Shown: positions 41,294 through 50,879, numbered from the stretch's first letter. The stretch is DNA of 64,000 nt from Deferribacteraceae bacterium UBA6793 (GCA_002452405.1 DKFP01000002.1:62001-126000), one strand, 5' to 3'. Translations and numbers: made by a program. The notes: a model not told the origin generated them from the letters alone.

Positions 41294-42929
41294 TCCTCAT
41301 ATCCTCAATCATTTCCTTTGCCTGCGCAACGGCGGAAGGGGTATCGTTACCCGCTATCATTTGTGCCAGCACCGCAAGCCGTTTATTCCCGTCAATCTCG
41401 TTTATCTCTGTTTTCGCAAGTCCGGTGTCCGCCGCCTTTGTGATGTGCAGGTGTTTTCTACCTGCACAGGCAACCACAGGCAGGTGGGTGATAACTATCA
41501 CCTGTCTTGCGTTCGCCACTTTTTTCAGCTTAACGGCAACCTGTTTCGCCGTTTTACCGCTGATTCCTGTGTCGATTTCATCAAAAACCAGAGTCTGCAC
41601 CCTGTCTTTTTCGGCGAAAACCTCTTTCATGGCAAGCATAACGCGTGAAATCTCGCCTCCGGAAGCCACTTTTTGTATTGGTCCCGGCTCAAAACCTTTG
41701 TTGGTGCTGATGTGGAACTCCGCTTTCAGCCCTGCGGACGCATCCATATCTTCTGTATTTTCAAATACTACTTTAAAGACAGAGTTTTTCAGTTCCAGTT
41801 CATTTAAATTTTCAACTATGGAATTTTCAATGAAGTTCGCTGCTTTCCGCCTTGCGGCGTTGAGAATTTCCGCTTTCTTGTGCAGTTCTCCGGCAACAGT
41901 TCCAAGCTCCTTTTCCAGCTTGTTCAGACTGTCTTCGGAAAAACCCATTTCGTTCAGTCTACCGCGCACTTTGTCCGCAAAAGCGTACACGTCCGCAAGC
42001 TCCGGTCCGTATTTTTTCATGAGGTTCTGGAGCTTATATTTCCTGTCAACAAGCCTGTCCAGTTCGTCCGGATCCGCCTCTGCGGCGTCGGCAACGGATT
42101 CGACGTTCGTCATGATATCGTTGAGCAGATATGTCAGCTCGGACAACTGATCAGCCGCCTTATTAATTATGTCGCTGTATTTTGATATACCACTCAGAGC
42201 CGACGCGGCGGAAGTTATAAGTTCGTATGCGTTAACCTCCCCGTCGCGGAGGAGCTGTAATGATTTCGATGAATTATCAAGTATCTTGGTAAGATTGGTC
42301 AGGACGTTTATCCTGTCGTCTATCTTTGCATCCTCTTCGGGGTTTATCTTCAGCTCGTCAATCTCGCCGAGCTGAAACTCAAGCATATCCTTTTCCCGCA
42401 GAAAGAGCTGTCTGTCTGATTTTATCTTTGCGATGCGGGAAACAAGCTCCCTGTACCTGCTATAACATTCGGCATAGACGTCTTTCGGCTCCTGCGGCAC
42501 AAGGCTGTCTATGAAACCCATATGTGTTGCGCTGTCCAGAAGCTGCTGGTGCTCGTGCTGTCCATGAATATCGCAGAATGATGCGGTAAGCTCGCGCAGT
42601 TGTTCAACCGTCGCCATGCGTCCGTTTATGAATATTCTGTTTTTGCCCGCCTTGTCTATCTCGCGGCGGATGATAATTCCGTCTTCTGTTTCAAACTGTT
42701 CCGCAAGCTCCTGAGGAATATCCGTAGCGCCGAGAAATTCAGCCTCGACGGTTATTTTTTTTTCCGGGTCGCGAAACAGCGTCCTGCTGAACCTGGCGCC
42801 AAGAACGAGGCTCAGCGCGCCTATGAATACGGATTTACCAGCGCCTGTCTCACCTGTTATGATGTTCAGCCCTTCGGTAAACTCCACCGAAACGGACTCT
42901 ATCACCGAAAGGTTCTCAACCCTAAGCAT
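41286..42929 (-). CDS. recN: DNA repair protein RecN
   Basis: 547 residues from the ATG at 42929 giving the canonical MLRVENLSVI; a GTG three codons earlier overlaps the nadK stop. An SMC-like ATPase: Walker A GETGAGKS (26-33), coiled arms in the middle, then signature SGGEISRVMLAM and Walker B LVFDEIDTGISG. RecN gathers DNA ends at double-strand breaks. It lies 2 bp after nadK, a common pairing in bacteria. No LexA-type box was identified. Confidence 0.95.
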   Translation of the reverse strand: MLRVENLSVIESVSVEFTEGLNIITGETGAGKSVFIGALSLVLGARFSRTLFRDPEKKITVEAEFLGATDIPQELAEQFETEDGIIIRREIDKAGKNRIFINGRMATVEQLRELTASFCDIHGQHEHQQLLDSATHMGFIDSLVPQEPKDVYAECYSRYRELVSRIAKIKSDRQLFLREKDMLEFQLGEIDELKINPEEDAKIDDRINVLTNLTKILDNSSKSLQLLRDGEVNAYELITSAASALSGISKYSDIINKAADQLSELTYLLNDIMTNVESVADAAEADPDELDRLVDRKYKLQNLMKKYGPELADVYAFADKVRGRLNEMGFSEDSLNKLEKELGTVAGELHKKAEILNAARRKAANFIENSIVENLNELELKNSVFKVVFENTEDMDASAGLKAEFHISTNKGFEPGPIQKVASGGEISRVMLAMKEVFAEKDRVQTLVFDEIDTGISGKTAKQVAVKLKKVANARQVIVITHLPVVACAGRKHLHITKAADTGLAKTEINEIDGNKRLAVLAQMIAGNDTPSAVAQAKEMIEDMRNA

Positions 42930-42931
42930 AC

Positions 42932-43792
42932 TCAGCACTGTACACCGCCCCAGCCGAGTTTTTCGCGTATCAGCGCGTAGTAGTTCTTATCTTTCGGCAC
43001 GATAAGCTGCGTATACGTACTCGCTTTCTTCACTGTGATGGTTTTTTCCGTGTCGAGCTGACGATAAATCTGCCCGTCGTACGTTATGGATACCCGCTCG
43101 TTGCCCGTTTTTATGCGTATCTCAATCTCACTGTCGTCGGAAATGACTATGGGTCTGTTTGAAAGCCCCTGCGGGCAGATGGGGGTTATGATCATCGATT
43201 CGAGGCTCGGGTGAACAATGGGACCGCCAGCCGCCAGGCTGTATGCGGTGGAACCTGTCGGGGTCGCCACGATGAGTCCGTCCGCCCTGTACTCGTTCAC
43301 CAGTACCTTGTTGATGTATAATGACATTTCGATGATTCGCGCAACGTCTGATTTGTTTATCACAAGGTCATTCAGCACGTCGATTTCAAGAACCTTCTCG
43401 TCATCTTCCAGAAGATGAGAATGTAGCTTCATCCGCCTTTCCAGTCTGTAATCACCGTCCAGAACGGATTTCAGCGAGTGGATGGCATCCGATGCCCTTG
43501 TCTCCGTAAGAAATCCCAGCCTACCAAGGTTTATCCCCAGAATAGGAGTTTCTTTCATGCCGAGTATACGCACGGCAGAAATGAGCGTTCCATCGCCTCC
43601 AAGGACTATGACAAGATCGGATTTATCCCTTATCTCATTGTCGGTATTATATTCTTTCTCGCCCAGCACCTCTGCCGTGCGTTTCTCTTTCAAAATGGTA
43701 ACGCCGTGCTCCGTCAGAAATGTAATCATCTCCTCAAGAAGCGGGCGCACACGGTCACCGTGGGGTTTGGCGACTATAGCAATGGTTTTCAT
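42932..43792 (-). CDS. nadK: NAD kinase
   Basis: 286 residues. It makes NADP from NAD. GGDGT at 65-69, NEYRADGLIVATPTGSTAYS and SLAAGGPIVHP are the substrate-binding signatures. Its start lies 38 bp inside the end of tlyA, showing tight coupling. nadK-recN order and tlyA-nadK linkage are common in deltaproteobacterial and related genomes. Confidence 0.96.
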   Translation of the reverse strand: MKTIAIVAKPHGDRVRPLLEEMITFLTEHGVTILKEKRTAEVLGEKEYNTDNEIRDKSDLVIVLGGDGTLISAVRILGMKETPILGINLGRLGFLTETRASDAIHSLKSVLDGDYRLERRMKLHSHLLEDDEKVLEIDVLNDLVINKSDVARIIEMSLYINKVLVNEYRADGLIVATPTGSTAYSLAAGGPIVHPSLESMIITPICPQGLSNRPIVISDDSEIEIRIKTGNERVSITYDGQIYRQLDTEKTITVKKASTYTQLIVPKDKNYYALIREKLGWGGVQC

Positions 43793-44579
43793 ACACCACC
43801 CTGTTGACGATGCGTTCGGTATCCGTTTCGGCTAATTGAACATTGTACCGAAAATACACGAGATATTCAATATTTCCTTTGGCACCTTTTATTGGAGACG
43901 TGCAAAGTCCGCACATGGCAAAACCGCTCTCGGCGCCCCATGTAATTACCTGCCTTATCACCCTTTCGTGCACAGACCTGTCAAAGACGATGCCACCCCT
44001 GCCAACCTCGTTCTTTTCCGCTTCAAACTGGGGTTTGATGAGAAAAACTGCCTGAGAATCTTCCGTGCAGAACTGCACACATGCGGGGATTATCTTTGAA
44101 AGGGAGATGAAAGACACGTCGCAGACGAAGATGTCCGCCTTAGTGTTTATAGTTTCGTAAGGAATTGTTCTGAAATTTGTTGCGTCAAGAACCGTAACGC
44201 GTTCGTCACGCGCCAGACGGGGATCAAGCTGTCCCTTTCCGGTATCCACAGCAAAAACTTTCGCCGCTCCCGCTTTAAGTGCAACGTCGGTGAAGCCGCC
44301 CGTGGATGCCCCGATGTCTATTACTGTCTTCCCCTGAAAATCTATCTGAAATTCTTCCGCAGCCTTCTCAAGTTTCAGTCCGCCGCGGCTTGCAAATTTA
44401 TTGCGCGCTTTAAGCCTTATAACACTGTCCGCAGCAAAAAGCTGCCCCGGCTTGTCCACCCTGTGATCGTCCGCCACAACGAGACCCGCCATAACGTATC
44501 TTGCTGCCTCGTCCGTGTTCTCCGCCAGTTCCAGCTGAACCAGAAGGGTATCAATACGTTCTTTTTTTGGCTTCTGCAT
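43755..44579 (-). CDS. tlyA: TlyA-family rRNA 2'-O-methyltransferase
   Basis: 274 residues: an S4 RNA-binding domain (about 7-66, ERIDTLLVQLELAENTDEAARYVMAG) and an FtsJ-type methyltransferase with VIDIGASTGGFTDVAL for S-adenosylmethionine and FVCDVSFISL and FLIKPQFEAEK. TlyA methylates cytidines in 16S and 23S rRNA; loss gives capreomycin resistance in mycobacteria. It lies 2 bp after dxs. Confidence 0.94.
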   Translation of the reverse strand: MQKPKKERIDTLLVQLELAENTDEAARYVMAGLVVADDHRVDKPGQLFAADSVIRLKARNKFASRGGLKLEKAAEEFQIDFQGKTVIDIGASTGGFTDVALKAGAAKVFAVDTGKGQLDPRLARDERVTVLDATNFRTIPYETINTKADIFVCDVSFISLSKIIPACVQFCTEDSQAVFLIKPQFEAEKNEVGRGGIVFDRSVHERVIRQVITWGAESGFAMCGLCTSPIKGAKGNIEYLVYFRYNVQLAETDTERIVNRVVYENHCYSRQTPR

Positions 44580-44581
44580 TA

Positions 44582-46438
44582 TCAGAGGTTTCTGGAGATG
44601 TTGTCCAGAATACTGTCCGCGTCAAGCTGTATGAGTTTTCTGAGGCTGTTGTGGTCGCCGTGTTCAATGAACTTGTCAGGTATTCCGTGCTTGATTATTT
44701 TAACGAGAACGCCCTTCTCCATGAGGATATCGGCTATCTCGTCCCCTGCACCGCCTTTAACGCTGCCCTCTTCAACAGTAACAACCAGTTTCGCGCCGCG
44801 CGCGGCATTGGCTGTAATATCTTTGTCCAGCGGTTTCAGGAAGCGGATATTCACAAGTGTTGCGGCTATGCCCCGTTCTGCAAGCGTCTGATAAACTTTA
44901 TATGCCTCGTCGAAGATGTGCCCTGCGGAGTAGATCACAACGTCTTTTCCGCCGCCGATTATCTCCGGTTTGCCAAGTTCAACAGGCGTTACGGGTATAT
45001 CGTCATAACTTCCTGCGCTGCCCCTTGCATAGCGTATGGAGACCGGAGTTTCCATCTTTTCGGCTATCCTGAGCATCGCTTCAAGCTCGTGTCCGTCTTT
45101 GGGGAGCATAACTGTAAAATTCGGCACTATGCGCAGATATGAAATATCATATGCGCCGTGGTGAGTGGGTCCGTCCGCACCGACAAGCCCGCCTCTGTCA
45201 AGACAGAGGACAACCGGAAGGTTTTGCAAAGCCACGTCGTGAATTATCTGGTCGTATGCTCTCTGGGCAAACGTTGAATAGACTGCTACGAAAGGTTTGA
45301 TGCCGGAAATTGCCATTCCGGCGGCGAACGTCACCGCGTGCTGTTCGGCAATACCCACATCGAAAACCCTGTCGGGAAATTTCGACTCCATAAGGTTAAG
45401 TCCGGTACCATCCTTCATGGCAGCGCTGATGGCGACTATCCGCGGGTTCTTCTCAGCCATGTCAGCCAGAGTCTCTCCGAATATGTCTGTAAAGGATTTT
45501 GCTCCTCCCAGCTTAACGGATTTACCGGTGGCGATGTCGAAAGACGCTACGCCGTGGAATTTTGACGGGTTCTGCTCGGCAGGTTCATAACCGTTGCCCT
45601 TTCGGGTCATGACGTGTACAAGAACGGGTCCATCGACGTTCTGGGCGTTTTCCAGAGCGCGGACCACCTCTTTTATCTTATGCCCCTGAACAGGTCCTAC
45701 ATAGCGAAGCCCAAGCTCCTCGAACAGGATACCGGGAGTGAAAAAACCCACCATCCCCTCTTCCATCTTTTTGGCGAGGTGGAGGATACGGTTGCCCAGT
45801 GGTTTTGTTGCGAGGTATTCCTGAACGTCTTTTCGTACCCTTGTATAGAATTTACCCGTCATCATATTCGACAGGTAATGTGAAAATCCGCCTACGTTGG
45901 GGCTGATAGACATTTCGTTGTCGTTCAGCACCACAATCATGTTCTTGTCCAGATGTCCGAGGTTGTTCAGCGCCTCAAACGCCATTCCGGCAGTCATGGC
46001 ACCGTCGCCGATAACTGAAACCACCTTACGTTTTCTGCCGATAATCTCATCGGCAACGTGCATACCAAGCCCTGCGGATATGGAGGTGCTGGTGTGTCCT
46101 ACGCCAAACGCGTCATATTTTGATTCGGCAGGTTTTATAAACCCCGATATGCCTTTGTACTGGCGCAGGGTGCTGAATCTGTCTTTTCTGTCTGTCAGTA
46201 TCTTATAAGCGTAAGACTGATGCCCCACGTCCCATACAATACGGTCGTTTTCCGGGTCAAAAACCTTCATCAGCCCGATGGTAAGCTCCACAACGCCGAG
46301 ACTGGGCGCAAGGTGCCCTCCGGAAACCGCACAGGTGTTTATTATTTTGTCCCGAACGTCCTGTGCAAGTTCGTCAAGCTGTTCATAGCTCAAAACTTTC
46401 AGATCGTACGGGAGGTTCAGTCTGTCAAGCAGTGTCAT
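44582..46438 (-). CDS. dxs: 1-deoxy-D-xylulose-5-phosphate synthase
   Basis: 618 residues. First enzyme of the MEP isoprenoid route, joining pyruvate and glyceraldehyde 3-phosphate with thiamine diphosphate. VSVIGDGAMTAGMAFEALNN is the cofactor motif; IDFVGIAEQH-like DVGIAEQHAVTFAAGMA and LVGADGPTHHGAYDISYL are the transketolase parts. 3 bp after ispA. Gene order xseB-ispA-dxs-tlyA-nadK-recN is a common conserved string. Confidence 0.96.
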   Translation of the reverse strand: MTLLDRLNLPYDLKVLSYEQLDELAQDVRDKIINTCAVSGGHLAPSLGVVELTIGLMKVFDPENDRIVWDVGHQSYAYKILTDRKDRFSTLRQYKGISGFIKPAESKYDAFGVGHTSTSISAGLGMHVADEIIGRKRKVVSVIGDGAMTAGMAFEALNNLGHLDKNMIVVLNDNEMSISPNVGGFSHYLSNMMTGKFYTRVRKDVQEYLATKPLGNRILHLAKKMEEGMVGFFTPGILFEELGLRYVGPVQGHKIKEVVRALENAQNVDGPVLVHVMTRKGNGYEPAEQNPSKFHGVASFDIATGKSVKLGGAKSFTDIFGETLADMAEKNPRIVAISAAMKDGTGLNLMESKFPDRVFDVGIAEQHAVTFAAGMAISGIKPFVAVYSTFAQRAYDQIIHDVALQNLPVVLCLDRGGLVGADGPTHHGAYDISYLRIVPNFTVMLPKDGHELEAMLRIAEKMETPVSIRYARGSAGSYDDIPVTPVELGKPEIIGGGKDVVIYSAGHIFDEAYKVYQTLAERGIAATLVNIRFLKPLDKDITANAARGAKLVVTVEEGSVKGGAGDEIADILMEKGVLVKIIKHGIPDKFIEHGDHNSLRKLIQLDADSILDNISRNL

Positions 46439-46441
46439 ATA

Positions 46442-47341
46442 TCAGTTCTTTCTCTCAATTATATATTTAGCAATCTCGCGACACGGATCTGCCGTGCTTC
46501 CGTAAAAGGAAATGATCTGCAAAGCCTCTTCAATGAGAAGTTCAGCTCTGCGGTGTGAATCCTCTATGCCGTGAACAGCAGGATAAGTGGCTTTGCCGTT
46601 CTCAACGTCGCTGCCCACATCCTTGCCCAGTTCCTCCGTTGTTGAGGTGATGTCAAGTATGTCGTCAACTATCTGAAACGCCAGCCCGATGCGCATACCG
46701 TATTCGTAAAGGCGTTTTTTGTCGTCTTCTGTGCCGAAACCGAGGATAGCTCCAAGTTCGCAGCTGTATGCAAGGAGTCTGGACGTTTTATGGGTATGAA
46801 TGAAATCCACTGCCGCCGCGTCAAAGAAGCCTTTTTCCGCTTCCATATCGGCTATCTGTCCGCCCACCATTCCTTTGTCGCCTGTGGCATCGGCAAGTTT
46901 ATACGCCGCTTCAAGCATCTGTTCCGGCGTAACGTCGGGGTTCAGCTCTTTATTGCACATTATCTCGAAAGCCTTCGTAAGAAGCCCGTCACCCGCAAGA
47001 ATCGCTGTCGCCTCGCCGAACACCTTGTGGTTCGTGGGTTTGCCCCTGCGGAAGTCGTCGTCGTCCATTGCTGGCAGGTCGTCGTGTATCAGCGAATAGG
47101 TGTGGAGCATCTCCACTGCCGATGCAAAAGGAGTTACCTTGTCGAAGTAGCCCTCGAAAATTCCGTATGCGGAATAAACCAGCGCCGGACGGATACGCTT
47201 TCCGCCAGCAAAAAGGCTGTAACGCATTGCCTGCATAAGGTTTTTTGTATGCGGGTCATGGGGCTGCATATAGCCCTCGAAAAAATCCTCTACCTTGCCA
47301 CCCCAGAAACCGAGGTAGCTTTTCATATCAAAGCGGCTCAT
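46442..47341 (-). CDS. ispA: Polyprenyl synthetase (farnesyl/geranylgeranyl diphosphate synthase)
   Basis: 299 residues from the ATG at 47341, seven bases after GGAG and overlapping xseB by 14 bp. First Asp-rich motif is DDLPAMDDDD at 87-96; second is FQIVDDILDI. RPALVYSAYG and AGGKRIRPAL are substrate-site segments. Short-chain product (C15 or C20) is likely from the HTYS residues before the first Asp motif, but cannot be fixed by eye. Confidence 0.95.
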   Translation of the reverse strand: MSRFDMKSYLGFWGGKVEDFFEGYMQPHDPHTKNLMQAMRYSLFAGGKRIRPALVYSAYGIFEGYFDKVTPFASAVEMLHTYSLIHDDLPAMDDDDFRRGKPTNHKVFGEATAILAGDGLLTKAFEIMCNKELNPDVTPEQMLEAAYKLADATGDKGMVGGQIADMEAEKGFFDAAAVDFIHTHKTSRLLAYSCELGAILGFGTEDDKKRLYEYGMRIGLAFQIVDDILDITSTTEELGKDVGSDVENGKATYPAVHGIEDSHRRAELLIEEALQIISFYGSTADPCREIAKYIIERKN

Positions 47342-47555
47342 CAAACTGCTCCGTTTTTACTTCGTCGCCATCCGCGGAAAGCACGCGGCTGACTTTTGAT
47401 TCTATGTCGTCAAGCATTTTGCGGCACTCTTTGCCCAGCTTCATGCCCTCCTGAAACAGCTTGAGGTTTTCCTCTATGTCCACCTCGCCGCTTTCAAGCC
47501 GTTCGACGATATTTTCCAGTTTTTTCAGTTTATCTTCAAATTTTTCACTACTCAT
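47328..47555 (-). CDS. xseB: Exodeoxyribonuclease VII small subunit
   Basis: 75 residues from the ATG at 47555, which overlaps the bcp stop as TGATG. Typical XseB: KFEDKLKKLENIVERLESGEVDIEENLKLFQEGMKL-type coil (two parts each under 20 residues quoted here as KLENIVERLESGEVD and LFQEGMKLGKECRK). It pairs with XseA to degrade single-stranded DNA; xseA is not beside it here. Confidence 0.93.
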   Translation of the reverse strand: MSSEKFEDKLKKLENIVERLESGEVDIEENLKLFQEGMKLGKECRKMLDDIESKVSRVLSADGDEVKTEQFDEPL

Positions 47556-48019
47556 CAAAGCACACACATCACTTTTTCCGCGTGTCCGTCAACCTTTACG
47601 TTGCGGAACGCTTTTTCCAGTTTCCCGTTTTCATCTATAACGAACGTCGAGCGGATTATGCCCATAACGGATTTGCCGTACATCTTCTTTTCGCCGTATG
47701 CGCCGTATGCCGCGGCAACTGCACGGTCTGGGTCGCTTAAAAGGAGTATTCCGAGTGAATGTTTCTCTTTGAAATTCAGGTGACTTTTTATGCTGTCGGG
47801 GCTTACGCCGACTATGACCGCATTCTTTCCGCCGAACTCATCCTTTACCTGAGTAAAAGCTATGGCTTCTTTTGTGCAGCCGGATGTATTGTCTTTCGGA
47901 TAAAAATACAGAACCAGTTTTTTTCCTTTGAACGAAGCAAGGTTATATGTGTTTCCGTCGTCGCCTTCAAGGCTGAAATCAGGAGCCTGCATACCCTCTT
48001 CAGGGAGTTTTTCCGCCAT
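47555..48019 (-). CDS. bcp: Peroxiredoxin, Bcp/PrxQ family
   Basis: 154 residues from the ATG at 48019 behind AGGTGGG. It reduces peroxides via C48 (NTSGCTKEAIAF). The resolving cysteine usually five residues on is absent (Ile), so it acts as a 1-Cys type unless another Cys at the C-terminus (MCVL) serves. The DFSLEGDDGNTYNLASFKGK start is typical. It overlaps rlmN by 20 bp. Confidence 0.93.
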   Translation of the reverse strand: MAEKLPEEGMQAPDFSLEGDDGNTYNLASFKGKKLVLYFYPKDNTSGCTKEAIAFTQVKDEFGGKNAVIVGVSPDSIKSHLNFKEKHSLGILLLSDPDRAVAAAYGAYGEKKMYGKSVMGIIRSTFVIDENGKLEKAFRNVKVDGHAEKVMCVL

Positions 48020-49076
48020 CTTTCCCACCTTTTTTCGAATAGTTTGCCCGCAGCTGACCGCAGGCGCCGTCGATATCGCTTCCGAGGCTTTTTCTTATGA
48101 AAACGCCTATCCTGTTATTTATCAGATATTGCTGAAACTTTAAAGCATCTTTTTGGTCAGGTGCTTTAAACTCCTTTTCAGCTCCCGCGTTGTACAATAT
48201 AAGATTTACCTTGAGCCTATCAAGACCTTTAAGGAGTTTCGCAAGGTTCTGCGCATCCTCAATGGTATCGTTAACGCCTTTCAGAAGGACGTATTCAATA
48301 GTAACGCTTTTGCGCTTCTGAATGGGCAGTTCTTTCAATGTCTTAACCAGCTCGGCGAGTGGGAATTTATTGGATATGGGCATGATGCCCTTTCTCTTTT
48401 CCTGAGTGGACGCGTTTATCGACACCGCGAGATTAACGGGGGTGTCAATGGAAAACAACTTCTTTATGCTGTCTGTAACTCCGCAGGTGGAAACTGTTAT
48501 CTTTCTGTGGGAAAAGCCGTATCCGTTGTCGTCCAGAAGTACCTTGAGCGCCTCAAGAACGTTTTCTATATTGTCCAGAGGTTCGCCCATGCCCATGAAG
48601 ACAAGGTTGGTGAGCTTTTCGTCCTGTTCCGCAAGAAGCTCGTTCAGGCGTTTCACCTGTTTCAGTATCTCGCCGACGGTGAGATTCCGTTTAAGCCCCA
48701 TTGAAGCCGTCGAGCAGAAAGTGCATCCCATGCGGCAGCCAACCTGCGATGAAATACAGGCGGTGTAGCGTTTTCCGTCGTTAAGGATGACAGATTCGAT
48801 GTGCTCGCCATCCTCAAGCCTGAAAAGCACCTTGACGGAGCCGTCCAGCTCCGAGCGCTGCGCCTTTACAAGCTCCATAACGGTGAACGCGGCGACTTCG
48901 CCGAGTTTCTGACGGATAACCGCGGAAAGATCTGTCATTTCGGCAACGTTTTCACTGCCTCTGTTGTGTATCCACTTATATATCTGGTCGCCACGGAACT
49001 TTTCAAAGCCCATGGACACGGCGAAATCTTTAAGCCCTTCCAGACAGTGGGAATCGATATAGAATTTTTCGGTCAA
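48000..49076 (-). CDS. rlmN: Dual-specificity 23S rRNA/tRNA (adenine-C2) methyltransferase RlmN
   Basis: 358 residues from a TTG at 49076 (AAAGG six bases upstream; no better start). A radical-SAM enzyme with CxxxCxxC at C114, C118 and C121 (VGCRMGCTFCST), NLVFMGMGEPLDN, and a C-terminal Cys (DGACGQLR) for the mRNA/tRNA-bound intermediate. It methylates A2503 of 23S rRNA and A37 of some tRNAs. It lies after a STAS gene and overlaps bcp. Confidence 0.95.
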   Translation of the reverse strand: MTEKFYIDSHCLEGLKDFAVSMGFEKFRGDQIYKWIHNRGSENVAEMTDLSAVIRQKLGEVAAFTVMELVKAQRSELDGSVKVLFRLEDGEHIESVILNDGKRYTACISSQVGCRMGCTFCSTASMGLKRNLTVGEILKQVKRLNELLAEQDEKLTNLVFMGMGEPLDNIENVLEALKVLLDDNGYGFSHRKITVSTCGVTDSIKKLFSIDTPVNLAVSINASTQEKRKGIMPISNKFPLAELVKTLKELPIQKRKSVTIEYVLLKGVNDTIEDAQNLAKLLKGLDRLKVNLILYNAGAEKEFKAPDQKDALKFQQYLINNRIGVFIRKSLGSDIDGACGQLRANYSKKGGKDGGKTP

Positions 49077-49090
49077 GGTATACCTTTTTT

Positions 49091-49435
49091 TCAGATGATG
49101 TAACGCATCGCGTCATCGTTTGATTCGTGTATATTAAAAAGACGATTAAGATTGGTGCTTTTAAAAACCTTCATAATCTCGTCGTTCACAGCCGTAAGAT
49201 AAAGGGGCTTGTTGACCTCGCGCATATTTTTCAGTATCTGGATGAGTTCGCGCAGACCGCTGCTGTTCAGGTATGTAACTCTGGAGCAGTTGATTATAAC
49301 AGCGTCGGAGGAGTCGATGCCGGAGCGGATATGGGTTTTCATCTCATCCCCGTTGTATGAGTCTATCTCGTGCATGGGGTAGAGAACTTCAACATTCTTT
49401 TCGCCGAAAATGATCATTTCGCTGTTAAATGCCAT
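49091..49435 (-). CDS. STAS-domain protein (anti-sigma factor antagonist-like)
   Basis: 114 residues forming one STAS domain. S58 in TYLNSSGLRELI is in the place of the phosphorylated serine of SpoIIAA/RsbV. Such proteins control partner-switching systems; no anti-sigma kinase or phosphatase lies beside it. It is between a PilZ gene (12 bp) and rlmN, all in one direction, so it may be co-expressed with c-di-GMP control. Confidence 0.9.
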   Translation of the reverse strand: MAFNSEMIIFGEKNVEVLYPMHEIDSYNGDEMKTHIRSGIDSSDAVIINCSRVTYLNSSGLRELIQILKNMREVNKPLYLTAVNDEIMKVFKSTNLNRLFNIHESNDDAMRYII

Positions 49436-49446
49436 ATAAGCTCCTC

Positions 49447-50118
49447 CTAGCCTAACAGCTTTCGCTGTTCCACCTGACGTTTGAAGACATATTTGATAAC
49501 CCTGTCCCTGTCGGTCTGGTGGATGTCCACAAACTTAACACCTATCTCGAACTTGCCCTCAATGGCGCGACAGCGCATAACCTGCGCTTTTACCTGTTCC
49601 AGCTTTTCTATCTGTCCGAGAAAATATATCTCTATTGTAGCATCCTTTGCAACGGGAATGTCGGTAAACATTTTAAGCCCGCCGCCTGACATATCCGTAA
49701 CCTTCGCCTCGATTAGCTTCTCAAGCCATATATCGTCTCTTTTGACAGGAACCATAGCCTTAACACTGAGTCGCGTATCGACACGGAAAAAGGCGCGCAG
49801 CTCTTCGCGGAAAACCGCGTCAGGATAGGCTATCTTTAAAAGCATCATAGCGCCGTTTTTCAGCCTGTCCAGAACTATACTCTTAAAACTGAACCTGCCC
49901 ATGTCCATGACATAGGAAATGTGCAGACGGGTATTAGGCGCAAGGGGAACCGTTCTGCCCTTGTCTGTGGGCATGGAAACCATAATATGCTCTTTATGAG
50001 CTATATCATCTATGCGGGAATCAAAGATCCCGGCATAATCCCCCACTTTAACCTCTATCAGCAGTTTCTGGTTTATAGATATAAATTTGTCAAACTTTAC
50101 CAGTTTTTCCAATGCCAA
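49447..50118 (-). CDS. PilZ-domain c-di-GMP receptor with YcgR-like N-domain
   Basis: 223 residues. The N-terminal part (about 1-105) is a split-barrel like YcgR/FlgB-brake proteins. The PilZ domain (about 108-215) has the c-di-GMP motif RAFFR (RxxxR) at about 110-114 and DMSGGG (D-x-S-x-x-G). YcgR proteins slow the flagellar motor when c-di-GMP is high. Together with the GGDEF-EAL protein it shows a c-di-GMP circuit. First gene of a long minus-strand chain; the 185 bp upstream hold its promoter. Confidence 0.9.
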   Translation of the reverse strand: MALEKLVKFDKFISINQKLLIEVKVGDYAGIFDSRIDDIAHKEHIMVSMPTDKGRTVPLAPNTRLHISYVMDMGRFSFKSIVLDRLKNGAMMLLKIAYPDAVFREELRAFFRVDTRLSVKAMVPVKRDDIWLEKLIEAKVTDMSGGGLKMFTDIPVAKDATIEIYFLGQIEKLEQVKAQVMRCRAIEGKFEIGVKFVDIHQTDRDRVIKYVFKRQVEQRKLLG

Positions 50119-50238
50119 TATCCCCGGAATTGTGTTTCAGCAGCACTTGCCTTAAAAAGAGATGGATTATATCACAAAAATAATTTCGTAAAAATAAGAA
50201 ATTTCTTAACATGCATAAATAATATCCGCTGTTTTTAG

Positions 50239-50296
50239 AAAAATACAGAAAACCGGAAATATAAGCCTGATGAGACAGATATTTCCGGTTGTTTTT
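50239..50296. terminator. Terminator of pyrE (hairpin)
   Basis: AACCGGAAATAT and ATATTTCCGGTT make a perfect 12-bp stem with a 16-nt loop (50251-50290). On the minus strand it is followed by TTCTGTATTTTT. It lies 8 bp after the pyrE stop. Confidence 0.8.
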
Positions 50297-50303
50297 AAAA
50301 GAA

Positions 50304-50879
50304 TTATTTAAAATTTCTGCTGCCTGGTTTATATGCGGGAGAGCCCTCTTTGCACATGGGGCATACAGCGGGGTCATAGGTCTGCACATCCAGCTGAACA
50401 AGGGGTATGAAAGCCTGATCAAACGACGCCTTTCCGCCGCTTCTGTCTATAAGGCAGGTAACAGCGACAACCTCGCCGCCGGCTGCCGTGCAGGCGTCGA
50501 TGCATTCCTTAGTTGATTTTCCTGTGGTTATAACATCCTCAGCCAGAAGCACCTTTTCGCCTTTCGCAATGGAAAACCCTCTGCGCAGCATCATAGTCCC
50601 GTCCACCCGCTCGGTGAACAGAGTGCGTTTTTTCATCTGGCGCGCAAGCTCATATCCAAAGCGGATTCCGCCGATGGCGGGGCTTACGACGACATCGAAC
50701 TCAACGCCGGAGAGCTTTTCAACAAGCTCGGCTATGACAGCTTCAACCTCATAGGGGTGCTGCATGATGAGTTCCGACTGAAGAAATTTATCGGAATGGA
50801 GACCGGAGGAAAGAAGAAAGTGTCCCTCCAGAAGTGCGTTGTGTTTTCTGTAAAGTTCCAGTACCTGCTCTGCGTTCAA
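50304..50879 (-). CDS. pyrE: Orotate phosphoribosyltransferase
   Basis: 191 residues. It joins orotate and PRPP to give OMP. PRPP-binding motif VLLAEDVITTGKST, orotate-loop SSGLHSDKFLQ and PAIGGIRFGYELA are intact. The C-terminal PMCKEGSPAYKPGSRN (cysteine pair C-x-x-C with AVCPMC) occurs in the long-loop PyrE class. It overlaps pyrF by 4 bp. Confidence 0.95.
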   Translation of the reverse strand: MNAEQVLELYRKHNALLEGHFLLSSGLHSDKFLQSELIMQHPYEVEAVIAELVEKLSGVEFDVVVSPAIGGIRFGYELARQMKKRTLFTERVDGTMMLRRGFSIAKGEKVLLAEDVITTGKSTKECIDACTAAGGEVVAVTCLIDRSGGKASFDQAFIPLVQLDVQTYDPAVCPMCKEGSPAYKPGSRNFK

